This document shows positions 50,175 through 62,293 of a DNA stretch of 64,000 nt, piece after piece. This stretch comes from Caprimulgus europaeus (lineage: Eukaryota; Chordata; Aves; Caprimulgiformes; Caprimulgidae). Every line of letters starts with the position of its first letter. The first letter of the stretch is position 1. The notes beneath the pieces were generated by a model. It did not search any database. It had not been told where the DNA came from and worked only from the letters and a program-made list of their open reading frames with translations. The stretch spans positions 43,143,515 to 43,207,514 of the forward strand of contig OU015528.1 of assembly GCA_907165065.1 (NCBI GenBank), given 5' to 3'. The translations under genes and the position numbers were made by a program.

Positions 50175-51312
50175 TGTATTGGGTTTGCATGGCAAGGTTT
50201 TGGTATTGGGGGGGTTGCATGGGGGGCTTCTGTGAGAAGCTGCCAGAAGCTTCCCCCTTGTCGAACAGAGCCCATGCCAAGACAGACCTGCTGCTGGCCA
50301 AGGCTGAGCCCATCAGCACTGGTGGTAGCACCTCTGTGATAACCTTTGTAAGAATGGGAAGAAAAAAACCTGTACAACAGCAGCCAGAGAGAGGAGTGAG
50401 AATATATGAGACAAAACAATTCTGCAGACACCGAGGTCAGTGAAGAAGGAGGGGGAGGAGGTGCTCCAGGCGCCGGAGCAGCGATTCCCCCGCAGCCTGT
50501 GGTGAAGACCATAGTGAGGCAGGCTGTCCCCCTGCAATCTGTGGAGGTCCATGGTGGAGCAGATATACACCTGCAGCCCGTGGAGGACCCCACTCTGGAG
50601 CAGGTGGATGCCCAAAGGAGGCTGTGACCCTGCGGGAAGCCCGCGCTGGAGCAGGTTCCTGTCAGGACCTGTGGCCCCATGGAGAGAGTAGCCCAGGCTG
50701 GAGCAGGTTTGCTGGCAGGACTTGTGACCCCGTGGGGTACTTGCACTGGAATAGTCCCTTCCTGAAGGACTGCACCCCATGGAAAGGGCCCATGCTGGAG
50801 CACTTTATGAAGAACTGTAGCCCATGGGAAGGACTTATGTTGGAGAAGTTAATGGAGGACTGTTTCCTGTGAGAGGGGCCCCACGCTGGAGCAGGGGAAG
50901 AGTGTGAGGAGTCATCCCCCTGAGGAAGAAGGAGCAGCAGAAACAACATGTGATGAACTGACCCGAACCCCTATTCCCCATCCTTCTGCACCACTGCAGA
51001 GGGAGGAGGTAGAAAAAACCATGAGTGAAGTTGAGCCTGGGAAAAAGGGAGGGGTGGGGGGGAAAGTGTTTTTAAGATTTGGTTTTATTTCCCATTATCC
51101 TACTCTGATTTGAGTGGTAATAAATTAAACTAATTTACAGGATCACGGGCAAAGCACACTCAACTCCTGTAAATTAGTGAATGATCTCTCCCTGTCCTTA
51201 TCTCAGTCCACAAACCTTTAATTATATTTTCTGTCTCCTGTCCACCTGAGGAGTGGGAGTGATAGAGTGGGCTTTGGTGGGCACCTGGTATCCAGCCAGG
51301 GTCAACACCACA
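50175..51312 (+). mobile_element. Solo LTR of an ERVL-like endogenous retrovirus
   Basis: An intact 1138-bp LTR begins TGTATTGGGTTTGCATGGCA and ends AACACCACA, with the TG...CA ends of retroviral LTRs. It is flanked by a perfect 5-bp target duplication, AAGGA at 50170-50174 and 51313-51317; five bases fit ERVL-type elements. An AATAAA at 51119-51124 marks the polyadenylation region, so the LTR points along the plus strand. No internal viral sequence or second LTR adjoins it, so it is a solo LTR left by recombination. The clean ends and duplication suggest an insertion of moderate age. The family is one I recall as common in non-galliform birds; the exact subfamily was not determined. Confidence 0.9.
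50460..50905 (+). repeat. Degenerate tandem array within the LTR
   Basis: Within the LTR a unit of about 45-55 bases recurs roughly eight or nine times. Each holds a CTGGAGCAGG-like core, a stretch around GACTGCA or GACTTGTGA, and CCCCGTGGG. It accounts for the LTR's unusual length and for the 216-codon open frame on the opposite strand. The second LTR at 62.3-63.4 kb has a shorter, more decayed version. Confidence 0.7.
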
Positions 51313-51466
51313 AAGGAGTACGTAATTCCTGCATTTCTTTGAGGTTCTGCAGCATACCTTTAGAACCAGATACATGATTAGCCATTTCAAGATTTAACTC
51401 TGCTCTTTTAGTTTGATGGGCCAGATAATTGATCTTATTGCTGTCTTGAATATTGCCTTGCTTTTC

Positions 51467-51481
51467 TTTTTTTTTTTTTTT
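51467..51481. repeat. Poly-T tract
   Basis: Fifteen T's preceded by CTTTTC, 155 bases after the solo LTR. No retrocopy or LINE is recognisable beside it. Confidence 0.8.
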
Positions 51482-54400
51482 GCACTTGCATTTTCCTGGG
51501 TAAAAGCTTTTCCTTCTCTTCAGCTGAGTTTCTTCAGTAGATCCTAATGATACAGGCAAGATCCTCTCTTGATTGCTGGTGTTTACTTTATGTCAGCCAT
51601 AGTAAATTAAAGTACAGTTTTCTCAATGCTGAGAAGACTACATCCCTGTTGATATGCATGCTTTTGCTTGACATGTTGGCACTTGTAGTTGTGTGTAGAG
51701 ACTAACTTGAGTCCACTCTTTAGCAGTTACAGATGACAGGAGTAACATCCATTTTCTCACTTCATTGTAACAGGTAACTCGAGTGAAGCTCTGTATTTGC
51801 AAGGCATTTCTTCTTCCTAACCTGCAATTTTCTTCCTGCTGAGGAGCAGCAGAGTTGACCTTTTAGTGCAGACTTACTTATAATGCTGATACGGTTTCGT
51901 TTTTTGCTTTTCCCGTCAGATTCCCTTTGAATACTAAACTTCTAATATTTAAGATTAATTATTTAAACCTTAAGTGTTTTCTTACATATAATGATTCTGT
52001 TGGTCAGAAGTCTCTGGCTAGCTGAAATGCAGAAAAATAACAAGGAAAAAAAAAAAAGATCACTCCATAAAAAGTCTCTGTGCTTGTGCTGCTGGGACCA
52101 GGTGTTGAAATTGGGTGTGGTAAATGCCTGTGCTGCCCTGGAGAGTAATTTTTCATCTCAATGACTTATTGGTGGATAACTGAAAATAAGGAAGGAGAGT
52201 GTATGCCACAGTGATTAAATGTGTTTTAAATGTGATGTAATCTGTGCAACACGTTTCAAGGGAGGGACTTGCTGGATCCTTGAAGCTGTACCACTCCCAG
52301 GCACCTCATACAGGACTCGGTGCTGTCTGCCATCACCACAGCTTTGCTGGTCTCCCACGTCAGTCAGGAGGAGGCAGTGAATCGCTACCCTTACCATGTT
52401 CCTGTGTGGACAGTGCCTCTGCTGGCACCTACTAGGTCTGTATCAAGCTTGTCATCTCCTGCTCCCACTGGAGCCTTCTTTTTCTTGGAACCCACCACAA
52501 CTTTTTCTCCCATTCAGCAATGTTGACCACAGAGGTGGCTAAGACAAACCATCCAAAATCTTGTAACCCAGACATACTCAGTGATTTTTCATGCTCTGTG
52601 TTCTCTAAATGACTGCCTTTGCCCCAGAGACTGTGACAGCAAGTTCATTTGCCAGTCCCTTCTGCTAGTGGGCCTGTGTGGAAGAGGGACCTCTTCCCTG
52701 CAGAAGAAGAAAAGCTGATTCAAGGCTGTGTAGTGTGGCTCATATCACACCCCAAAACAATATTGGGAAACCACCTTCCTCCTCCTTTGTCTTTGCCTTC
52801 TGTTTAGTGTAAATTGCATTGATATAGCACAATGATAAATCTGGCTTCAGGACTGTGGTGACAGTGAGAGCTGTGCTGGATCTTGCTTACTCAGCAGTGG
52901 GGGGCCATATGGTGTGCCCCCAACCCCACCCAGGTACCTCACCATGGAGCGTAGAGAGAAGATGCTAATTCCTTAGATGGGAAGATGATAATATAATGGA
53001 TATATATATGTTTCAGTGCCTTCCTTAGAGAGCTCTCTCAATTTTTTTCCCAGTCATGACTCTCTGTAATTTCCCTCATAGAAACCTTAAGCTGCTCATG
53101 CTTCTGCTCCCTGCTTTCCAAACCCTCAGTCCCTTTCTGTTAGACCTTCTCTGGGCCTTGAGGGTGGCCAAGGCCTTTGTCCTCACCTATCCCCCTTTCT
53201 AGCTGCTCCCCAAAGCATCCACTTCACTGCACAGATGCTGTCACAGTCTGGTGGATCTGTTTACTGCTCCTTCCCATTGCTTTCTGGAATGAACTAACTA
53301 TTCTGCTCATGAATATTTTGTACATGCTTAGGGTTCTTCCCAGGCTCAGGAAGAAACCAGCACCTGGTTTATCTCAGTGCTTGAAGCAGTCTGCAAAAGA
53401 AAAATCTGTTTCTTTTCCCCTGAATGAGGAATAGCCACTCATCTCAGAAGAAACTTCCCAGAGCTTCCTTGTTCATAATACAAACTGAGCTCTCCTTTTT
53501 ATTGCCTAGCTGGAAGGCGGGCCTGGATGGTTGAGGAAAGATGTGGTCACAATCCTTCATAATGCTTTCCAGCTCTTTTGAAGGAAGATCTTTGTCTTTA
53601 CTTTTTTTCTCTCCTGCTGTTACTTTGCCTACCACTCAGTGTCTCATCTGGGCTTGGCTTTGCTCTGCAGCTTTTCCCTCTGAATCTTCCTACTCTCACA
53701 TACCAGCTGCCTACCCTCCCATCCAAGCAGCTTTTCACACCATATAATGTTTTGCTGTTCTCCTTTCCCAGTGATGCAGCACAGTGGCCTGCCAAGCCGA
53801 GACACACCTCTGTCTGATGGGGAATGCGGAATATACTCGGGGGGAGCCAGGGCAGATTGCTCCGTGATGTGCTTCAGGGAGCAGAGCAAAGGGAGCACCT
53901 GGAAGGAAGTAACTGGTACAGGGCTGGGAGAGTCTTCAGTTGTTTGGGGAAGATGAAGGAGGAGAGCAGGCAGCACAGCGAGCAGAAGCAGGAGAACATG
54001 GGAACTAGTGGGTAGTGCAGCATCAGTCATTCATAATGGAGGCTACCAGCCTTCCTCCCTCTAGCTGTGGTCAGTTCTGGGTACCTGCCTCCTGCCATCG
54101 CTGCCTGGTTACTGTTAGCTGCCCTCCCTGTGGTTTTCCTGGCAAGAACAGCCTCTTCCTCATAAAGAACAGTCTGCAGTTCCCCATTTCTCCCTTCCTT
54201 ATTTTTCCTGGGTCAGAAGTTCTCCAGCTGTCTGGGGAAGGCAGGAAAGGGCATAAGGAGTATATCCCAGGAGACCAGAGAAAAAAAGATGTTGAAGAAC
54301 TGCTGCTGTAGCTCGCTGCTTCTCATTAGTAAGAGTGGTGTGATGGTGAGCTGCTTGTGACTTGATGGCATGTGTATCTGGGACCTCTGCCAGAACATCC

Positions 54401-55154
54401 ATTTGGTGTGAACTTTGCTTGGTGGAGTGATACAAATAGCAGACGGGCTTGCAGAAACCAGGTATTGTCAGCTGTAGTTGCTGCTTTGCTTTTTATTTTT
54501 ATTATACTGTTAGGCTTTTAAAGTGACTTGAAGTACTTTTTGTCTGTGATAAATCAGAGCTTTCTAAAGCCACCATTAGTAAAGAAATCCTTGAAACTTA
54601 GATTCAGTCCTTCAGGTTAGAGAGACTACAGCAGGTGGCTTGAGTGTTCAGGGCATCACCCCCTTTTCTGTTATTCTTTTCTCCCTGAGGTTTGTTTGCT
54701 TGTTTTAATAGAATCTGTGTATCAAGGCTAAAATACTGAAGATCTCTCTTTTTTCTCTCTGAACTGGGGTTTGCTTATACCAGAGTACAGGGCAACTGGA
54801 GGCCTCTTGGTGCTCTTTAATGCCTGTGGAAGATAGGGAAGGGTGATCAGTCCTTTCTTTAGAAAATTTACTGGCATTTGATAAGGAACCTGAGCTATAC
54901 TTTTGAATTTGTGTGTTAAATGGTAAAATTAATCTTGAGGATGTCTTATTTTTTTTATGTGAAGGAGAGAAAACAAGCAAGGGAGAAACTGCTTCCTCCC
55001 ATATTTATTTTTTTCAAGATAATAATAAAAAAGAGCTCTCTGAGTGTGGTTAGGGCATATTTGTTCACCAGCCCCATGGGAAGTGGTATTTTCTGTGCAG
55101 CATAAAAGCACACTAGTCTCAGATACTTCTCTCAGTTACAATAAAAGGAACATG

Positions 55155-55206
55155 CACACCCAAAACAACCCAACCAACCCAAAACAACCAACTCTCCAAA
55201 ACAAAC
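55155..55206. repeat. A/C-rich low-complexity tract (CCAA words)
   Basis: Repeated CAACCCAACC and AAAACAACC words, almost free of G and T. Same character as the tracts near 18.4 and 24.95 kb. Confidence 0.75.
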
Positions 55207-56403
55207 TGCAGCCAGAATGGGACTCCCTAGCAACACCACTACCTATTCTGAAATTTTCTAGCCCCAAATTATCATTTTATACCCCCTTCAGAATATCTAA
55301 ATTAAAAAGGGGACAAATTGCCAAGCTGATTTGTTAGTGAGCAACAGTGAAACTGGTTAGAACTTTACTGTCTTTCTTCCCACAGTCCTCTTGACTTTAA
55401 GGGCCAATTTTATGTTGAAGCGCAGTGGAGATGAGTAACTTACATTTGTGCTCCCTTGGTGCCCAGTTTCTGCCAAAATGTCCCTGTAGAGAATAAAACT
55501 ACATGTTGTACTTCTACTATGGCATGTTGTACATGTTGTACATATATGACCTGTTCTGCTGTATGACTATGGTGCACATCAGTGGATATCACAGGGTGAT
55601 GTGCATTGTAAAGCATATATGTATGTGTTTGAGAACCACCTCAGTTTCCTGGTAGGAAAGCTATTTTGCCATTTCAGCTCTATGTGGACAGCCTTAGTGT
55701 CTTTTTCTAATCACTTGTGTTTAGGAGTTGGAAATGGAAATAATTTCTTAGCAACTTTATGAATGTAGACCAAACTGATTATGAATTGGTATCTGCAGCG
55801 TAGAAAATCTGTAAGTAAATTGGATATAACTTCAAGGCCTAATGGGTATATCCTCATTACTAGGGACAATTAGTGACAAGCCAGCAAGGGATATGGCTGT
55901 ATTTGCATTAGTCTGACTTGTTTGGCTTATTTTATTGCTCTAAACTTTGTCCATGTGCTGAGCAGAATTCAAGGGGCTTCTTTGTTTGATACTCTGGCCC
56001 TTATTCAATGGAGTTCTTAGTCACAAGCCTAACTTCAAGCATATGGATAATCCCACTTACCATGCGTGTTGACAAAGTCATCTCCAAGAGTCCATTTGCT
56101 GACTTCTCTACATATAGTCTGTTGTATTTTCTGCTAGCATAAGAAGTGATATTTGACCATTCATCCTGTATTATCTTCCTCTTCTCACTTTTTAATCCCC
56201 AAAACACATTAGGCTCTTTCAGACTGGAAGGATTTCATTCCCCTTAAAGGAGGAAAAGGAAAGGTTTATCAAAAACGCCAAGAGAACAAAATTCTACAGA
56301 GTATGGAAATTTCAAAACACATTAGTTTGCAGTGAGGGGCAAGTGACTTCTCAGAGTGGCAAAATGATATCCCTAAAGAAAGGAATATCAGCTTTCAAAT
56401 GCA

Positions 56404-57060
56404 CATTCACAACATCACGGAATGGTTGAGACTGACAGAGACCCTTGGACATCATCTAGTCTCCTGCTAAGAGCAAGGTCATCCAGGGCAAGGTTGCTCA
56501 GAACTGTGATGCATCAGGTTTTGGATGGCGACTTCACAACCTCTCTTGGCAACCTGGTCCAGTCTAACCAGTCTCACAGTAAAATGTACTTTTCTTGTGT
56601 TTAAGTTGAATTTCCTGTGTTTGAACTTGTGCCTGTTGCCTGTCACCCTGTCCCTGGGTACCACTGAGAAGAGCCTCGCTCCGTCTTTTTTACGGATATT
56701 TTTCTAAATATCCCCACATCAGATATTTACACACATGTTTAAAAACACCCTGAGTTTATCTTCTCCAGGCTGAACATCCAGCTCTCAGCCTCTCCTCATG
56801 TCAGGTGTTCCAAGACCTTTCATCATCCTCCTGGCCCTGTGGTGGATCAGGCCCAGCATGTCCGTGTCTCTTTTTCTGAGGAGCTCAGCACTGGACCCTG
56901 CCCTCCAGCTGTATCTCGCTGGGGCTGAGTAGAGGGAAGGGTCTGAGGCAGCCCTGGGGGCTGTTGGCCTGCTCTGCTGCAAGGGCACGGAGCAATCATC
57001 TCATTGTAGAAAGCTATCAGGTTGGGCATGTTGGAGCCAAAGACTGCAATGAAGGGACTG
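56404..57060 (-). mobile_element. CR1 LINE fragment with internal deletions
   Basis: The complement of CR1 runs from the 3' end (CACGGAATGGTTGAGACTGA, ATCATCTAGTC) through the 3' UTR and the end of ORF2. Blocks seen include CCTGTGTTTGAACTTGTGCC, GGCTGAACATCCAGCTCTCA and GCCTCTCCTCATGTCAG. At the right end AATCATCTCATTGTAGAAAG, CTATCAGGTTGGGCATG belongs to the reverse-transcriptase region, which lies further upstream in a full CR1, so a middle piece has been lost. 5' truncated and dead. Edges good to about 20 bases. Confidence 0.85.
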
Positions 57061-60000
57061 AGGATAAAAGCAGCAGCTAATATTCTGTTGCGTTACTTTC
57101 TCAGCCAGCAAATTTTCCAGCTAGCTGTTCAAAGCTCAATAAACTGTGAAACTCAGATGTAGTTTTAAGCCTGAAGCCGGCATAAAGATGGAAAAATGTA
57201 TTTAACTTAATTTAACAAATAATTAGTAAAGCTTTTCACACTCTTTTATTTTTTATTCTAGTTGTAGAAAAAGGACACAAAATCAGTGTAAAAATTATTC
57301 TTGAACTTTGAATCAAGCAGGTTAGCAATAATAATTTATGAACTCTAGGCATTAGAGGCAAGAAGACCATGTTGTGGCTTTTCAAATGTGACTAATTTTT
57401 TTCATCCTGTAAGCTAAATCAGAGTGAAATTTGGAGTCTATGAGTTTGTGTCCTCTTCTACTATTCCAGTTAGGGTCCTTTTTTTCCTCTTATTGTAGTT
57501 TAACATTCTAACTTCTGTGCTAGTTAATGATTTGTAAGTGTTCAATACTGTACTAGATTTACAGGGATGGCTCACTGCTTGTATAAGTAGTGCTTTTTCT
57601 TTTTTTTTTTTTTCTTTCTTTCTTAAAGTTTTAGTGTGTTGCAACTCTGTGGCCACTGTTGAGTCATGCTGTGTAACTAGGCCAAGCAGGGATATCTTGC
57701 CTATCTCTATCTTTCTAAGGTTATTTCTAACATTTGTCTCTAATTAGGAGAATGAAAAAATGTGGGAAAACAATATTTTTTTTGTACATGACCTCCAATT
57801 ACTTAAGGAGAGTGTTAAACTTAACAGTTTGAGTTCTTTTGTTAAAATGAAGCTAGAGCATTGAGTCATTTGTAATGTGTAAGTACTTTCATGGGGAGAA
57901 AATACTTGATGCTAAAATAGTGGGTTACTAAAAGGTCACTTTAATGGAAGCAGAAGACAAAACAGGAATCAAGGGCTGGACGCTGAGGCCAGAAAATTTC
58001 AAATTAGAAGCAGGGTTCATATTTTTAATAAGAGAGGTGGCTAACCTTTGGAGGAAACTGCTGATTGAAAATTAAATATTTCTTGACATCTGCCAGTAAA
58101 GACTATAAGATTTTCTGGAAGATGTACTGTAGCCAGACATAGTTTTGTCCTATATTCAAACACAATTGAACTTAGTGCAAGGGCAACAATTGGAAATGAA
58201 GTGACTTGTGATAATGCAAAAGGTTGGATGGGACTGAGGGGTTTAGCATCTAACTCTAGATCACATGTGGTCCCTCATCCAGCCTGCCTCTCCCTCTTGT
58301 TGTAGTGCTCATCCATCACGAGATGGGGTGAAAAGTAACATGCTTCTGGGAAGATTGTGGCTAATAACTACCTCTGCTACCACACACAGTTTTCCAGCCT
58401 ATAGACCACTTTGCATCTGCTCCTGAGGTTTTGCCAGAGAGAACATTCTGGTTGTGGTAACCTGCCCCCAGGTCCCTCTATCAGAGGGCATTCAAGAGGA
58501 TGTGGGAGCCCAGCACTCTAGCAGTGGCCCTTCAAACTCAGCTAGTGCCACACTTGTAAAATGTCTGCTTGAAGTCTGGGATTAGATGTGCAGAAAAGGC
58601 TGAAGAGGGCAGGCATGGATGCAATCGTTTAGAAAGGTGAGGTGGATCTACCCACAGTCAAAATTCAAAGATTGGAAAATCTGGGAGCAACTCATAGCAA
58701 CTGCCCCAGGAAAGTTCTCGTCACTGGCATAGTGTAACTATACGGGAATGGAGCTGAGTGACCCCATAACTCCCCTTAAGGGGAGGAAAATGGTCCTGCG
58801 ATTATGACCTAGAAAGGGAACACAGAAGATAAGAGTCCTATAAATGTTGTAACTTCTGTTGCACTGTCAGGCTTTTCTGGAGAAATAGATGCAAGGCAAG
58901 GATGGGCAAGGAGCAGAAGTACTGTAGCTCAACATGTCAATTTATAAAATGGAGAAAACATTTGACTGATTCACAAAGGCATAGCTATCTGGATAGGGTA
59001 CCCTCTGATCCTTGGTTGGAAGATACAACAAAGACAACATGTTTTTTTCTTGTGATCCTGGGCGTGTCTAGGGCCTGGAAGATGAGTCAGCTATGAATTA
59101 TTAATGTGTGGAGCAATTAAGAAACCCATATAATCTAGTGAAATTATCTTCTTACAGCAGCAGAAAGTACACTGAGATTCCTGTAGCTTGGTCATAGTTC
59201 TGTCACTGCTTGTGATCCTCTCAGTAAAATCAGTGTGGCAGTGGCAGTGTTTGACATCATGCTGAATTTTGTCCTTAGTCCCAGGAATCAAAAATAACAG
59301 ATGTGAACCAAGTCTGAGACTTCCAAAAGCATGTACGTGCATCGAGGTTCAGCTCCCACTGAACTCCATCAGTCTTCTCTAGAAATCTGAGGCATGACTT
59401 TCCAAGCAGGTTACCTGCTGTTATCTGACCCACCTATGGAAACTCCAACAATAAGAAAAGTTGTTTATGCAAATAACTGCCCTAAATATAAAACCAGCAT
59501 TTATAGTGGATTTCAGAAATCAGTCAGTTATAATTCCCAGGAATTTGTGTTCAGAACACAGGAACAGTTCTGATCCTTCTGCATAGAGCTGAGAAGATGA
59601 TAGGAATTAATATGTTGTTGGGAAATTGGTATTTATTGAGAGATTTATTTTTTGACCGTGAAACATTGCTTTAATTGGTGTGGTTTTGTTGTTATTTTTA
59701 TTAGATGCATTTTATTACGGGCTTAGGGACTAACCAGGGACAGTCATGCAAATATGAAGTGTCATCTTCATTTTACAGATGGTTCGTGGTCCAAGTCATA
59801 CTTGACATGAATTGTTATAGCACAGAATAAATCAGTTAGTAAAGAAAAGTTGTTGGTTTGTGTAAGCAGAAACATTCTTTGTTACTAAAGTCAAAGAGGT
59901 ATTAAAATGCATAACTCCACCAGCGGTTTGAGATCACTTTCATATTTGGTCGTCTTGTTCTGTTGAGATAAAGAGGTAGAGTCACATTTTGGAGGAAACT

Positions 60001-61544
60001 CCACATACGTGGCCTTTTATAAACCACATAAATCAAACCATAAGATTTTATTTTTATTATATGAACCCTGCTTTTATTCAATTTTTAATACACTGTGTCA
60101 CAATGACCTTACAAATATCCAAACTTCTTATCTCATAATGTCATACCCAAATGCTCTCACCATCCTATATCACATAATCTTTCCCACCTTCTCGGTATAT
60201 TCCAGTCTGCCCAATTAGCACATCACACATTTTGTTGCTTCTTACCTAATTAGCAGGAAACAATTCCTTCTGAGTTATGGAAAAACAATTTTTTCATGAT
60301 TTAGACCAACAGAGATCTTAAACTGCTGGGCCTCTCAGAAATCTCAGCCTTTATTTATACCACTGCAGTTACTTAGCAAACAAACAAACATGTCCACACC
60401 ATGGTCCACAGTGCACTGCAAAGTGGTATTTGTCAGGAAGATGGTAGGCACTGAACTCAGCACCTCCATGCTCTGAGTATTACGGAGGTTTTGTAGGCAG
60501 CATAGCAAAGGAGAATTTTGGAGAGAGCGCTGAAAGAAGCTTGCTTGAAGCAAGCAACAGATTTTCTCTCAAGGTTAGCCAGCTCCTTGAGGGATGGATA
60601 CTGTCTCTTAGAAGATGCTGATGCAACCTGTTAATAGAGATACCAATTTCTAGATGTTCTGCAAGCATTCTTATGATTACTCCACATATTCAGATGATCT
60701 GGACTTGAATCTCTGGATTGATTTGTTTCTTGCGTCGCAGTGCCTAATATTGCCTGATGGGCTGGTAGGGTATTTAGCCCTAGCCTGGAGTACCGTGACA
60801 GCTGAGACAAAATGGTAGGAACTTTCTGCTAGAACTTAAACTCTGAAGCAGTTGATGGGAAGTTTGGGGGTTTTTATGGAAGGCCCTATTTTTAAGCATT
60901 TCTCTTTGTTAGAGAAGCATGGTAAAAGCTGTGAACCAGCCTGGAAAAAGAGCCTACCTAGCACAGTTTTACTTTGAAAGAGGCTGATAGGAAGTACTGA
61001 TGGAGAAGTGTAGGATCTGAATGTGTCCAAAGGCTGCATTTGGATCCTTGTGTTTTGTAGTCACTGGAGACTGTTTATTCTCTGGATTTATCTAATCTGT
61101 TTTGAACTCAGTTTTACGTTAGCCTGCAGAACATCCTCTGTCTGAGTTTGGCAAATTGAAGAGCTAATTTTTTCCTTACTGTTTTTTTAGTTGTAAGCAG
61201 CCTGTTAAGGTATGTATGGTAAACACCTGTGTTCAAGGGTGGTTTGCATCTGTCTTTCTGTTCCTTTGTATTCAGTGAGTGTTGCTGACATGGTGATAGG
61301 TACTAAATATAAAAAATTATTACCAAATGGGAAGTATGAGGACAAATAATCTTTTCAAGAAGATGGTGGCTTTCTAGTGCTCACAGATGCAGTTTCAAAT
61401 AAGGTAAGAACATACTTTTTTATGATCTTTTGAAACTTACCGTAGCCCACAAAGGAGTTTGTGATATTGCTGTTGTGAAAACAGTCATTTTTGCAGAGAT
61501 GATGCAATCTCTTGTTCTGTGGTGGTATGAGGTTGGAATGGACT

Positions 61545-62293
61545 CTTTTAGTGGTTAATGGGTCATACTAACCTGGAGGCCTGTAACAAGTGGAGGAGCA
61601 CAGGGTCTATACTGGGACATGTCCTGTTTAACATCAGTGAACTGGGGAGGAGATGAAGTGCACATTCACCAGGTTTACAGGTGACATCAGACCAGGGGAA
61701 CCAGTTAGTATGCTACAGCACAAGGTTGCCATTCAGAGGTACCTGGGTGAACTGGAAAAGTGGGCCAACAGGAACCTTAGGAAATTTGACAGCGACAAAT
61801 GTGAAGTCTTACAATTGGGAAAGAAGCAATACCGACTGGGAACTGATTGTGGGGAACAACTGTGCTGAAAGAGAACATAGGAGTGTGATAGACAGCAAGC
61901 AAACATGAGCCAGCACCGTGCCCTGGCACCAAAGAGGGCCAACAGCATCCTAGGCTCTTTTAAGAGGAGCAGAGCCAGTAGGTTGATGGAAGTAATTAAC
62001 TCCTCAGCACTCAAGAGAGCACATCGAGTTACTGCAGCTGTTTTTGGACCCCTGAGTACAGGAAAGACGTTGGTAAACTGGAATGAGTTCGGAGAAGGTC
62101 CACAAAGATGGTTGGGGGAAGGAGCACGTGCCACGTGAGGAGAGGGTGAGGGACCAGGGCTGTTTCAGCTTGGAGAACAGATGGTTTCGGAGGGACTTGA
62201 AAACTGCCCCTCACTGCTTACCTGGGAGTAATTGAGGAGAGGGAATCAGGCTGTTCACAGTGGTGTACAATGGTTGGGTAAGAGTCAACAGGT
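61545..62293 (+). mobile_element. CR1 LINE, C-terminal ORF2 part (left half, split by an LTR)
   Basis: Sense CR1 from the region of the GVPQGSVLGPVLFN motif (GGCCTGTAACAAGTGG ... GACATGTCCTGTTTAACATC) through a remnant of QRYLGELEKWANRNLRKF and the rest of ORF2. It reaches GGCTGTTCACAGTGGTGTAC, then stops where the LTR begins. The sequence continues at 63441 with the very next part of the element. 5' truncated; open frames are short and broken. Confidence 0.85.

Noticed and set aside
50153-50803. 216-codon minus-strand open frame
   Set aside because: It is the complement of the LTR's tandem array; the periodic repeats keep the frame open. It is not a gene.
61653-62138. Open frames of 71-133 codons on both strands
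   Set aside because: They lie in the remnant of CR1 ORF2 and reflect that dead LINE, not host genes.
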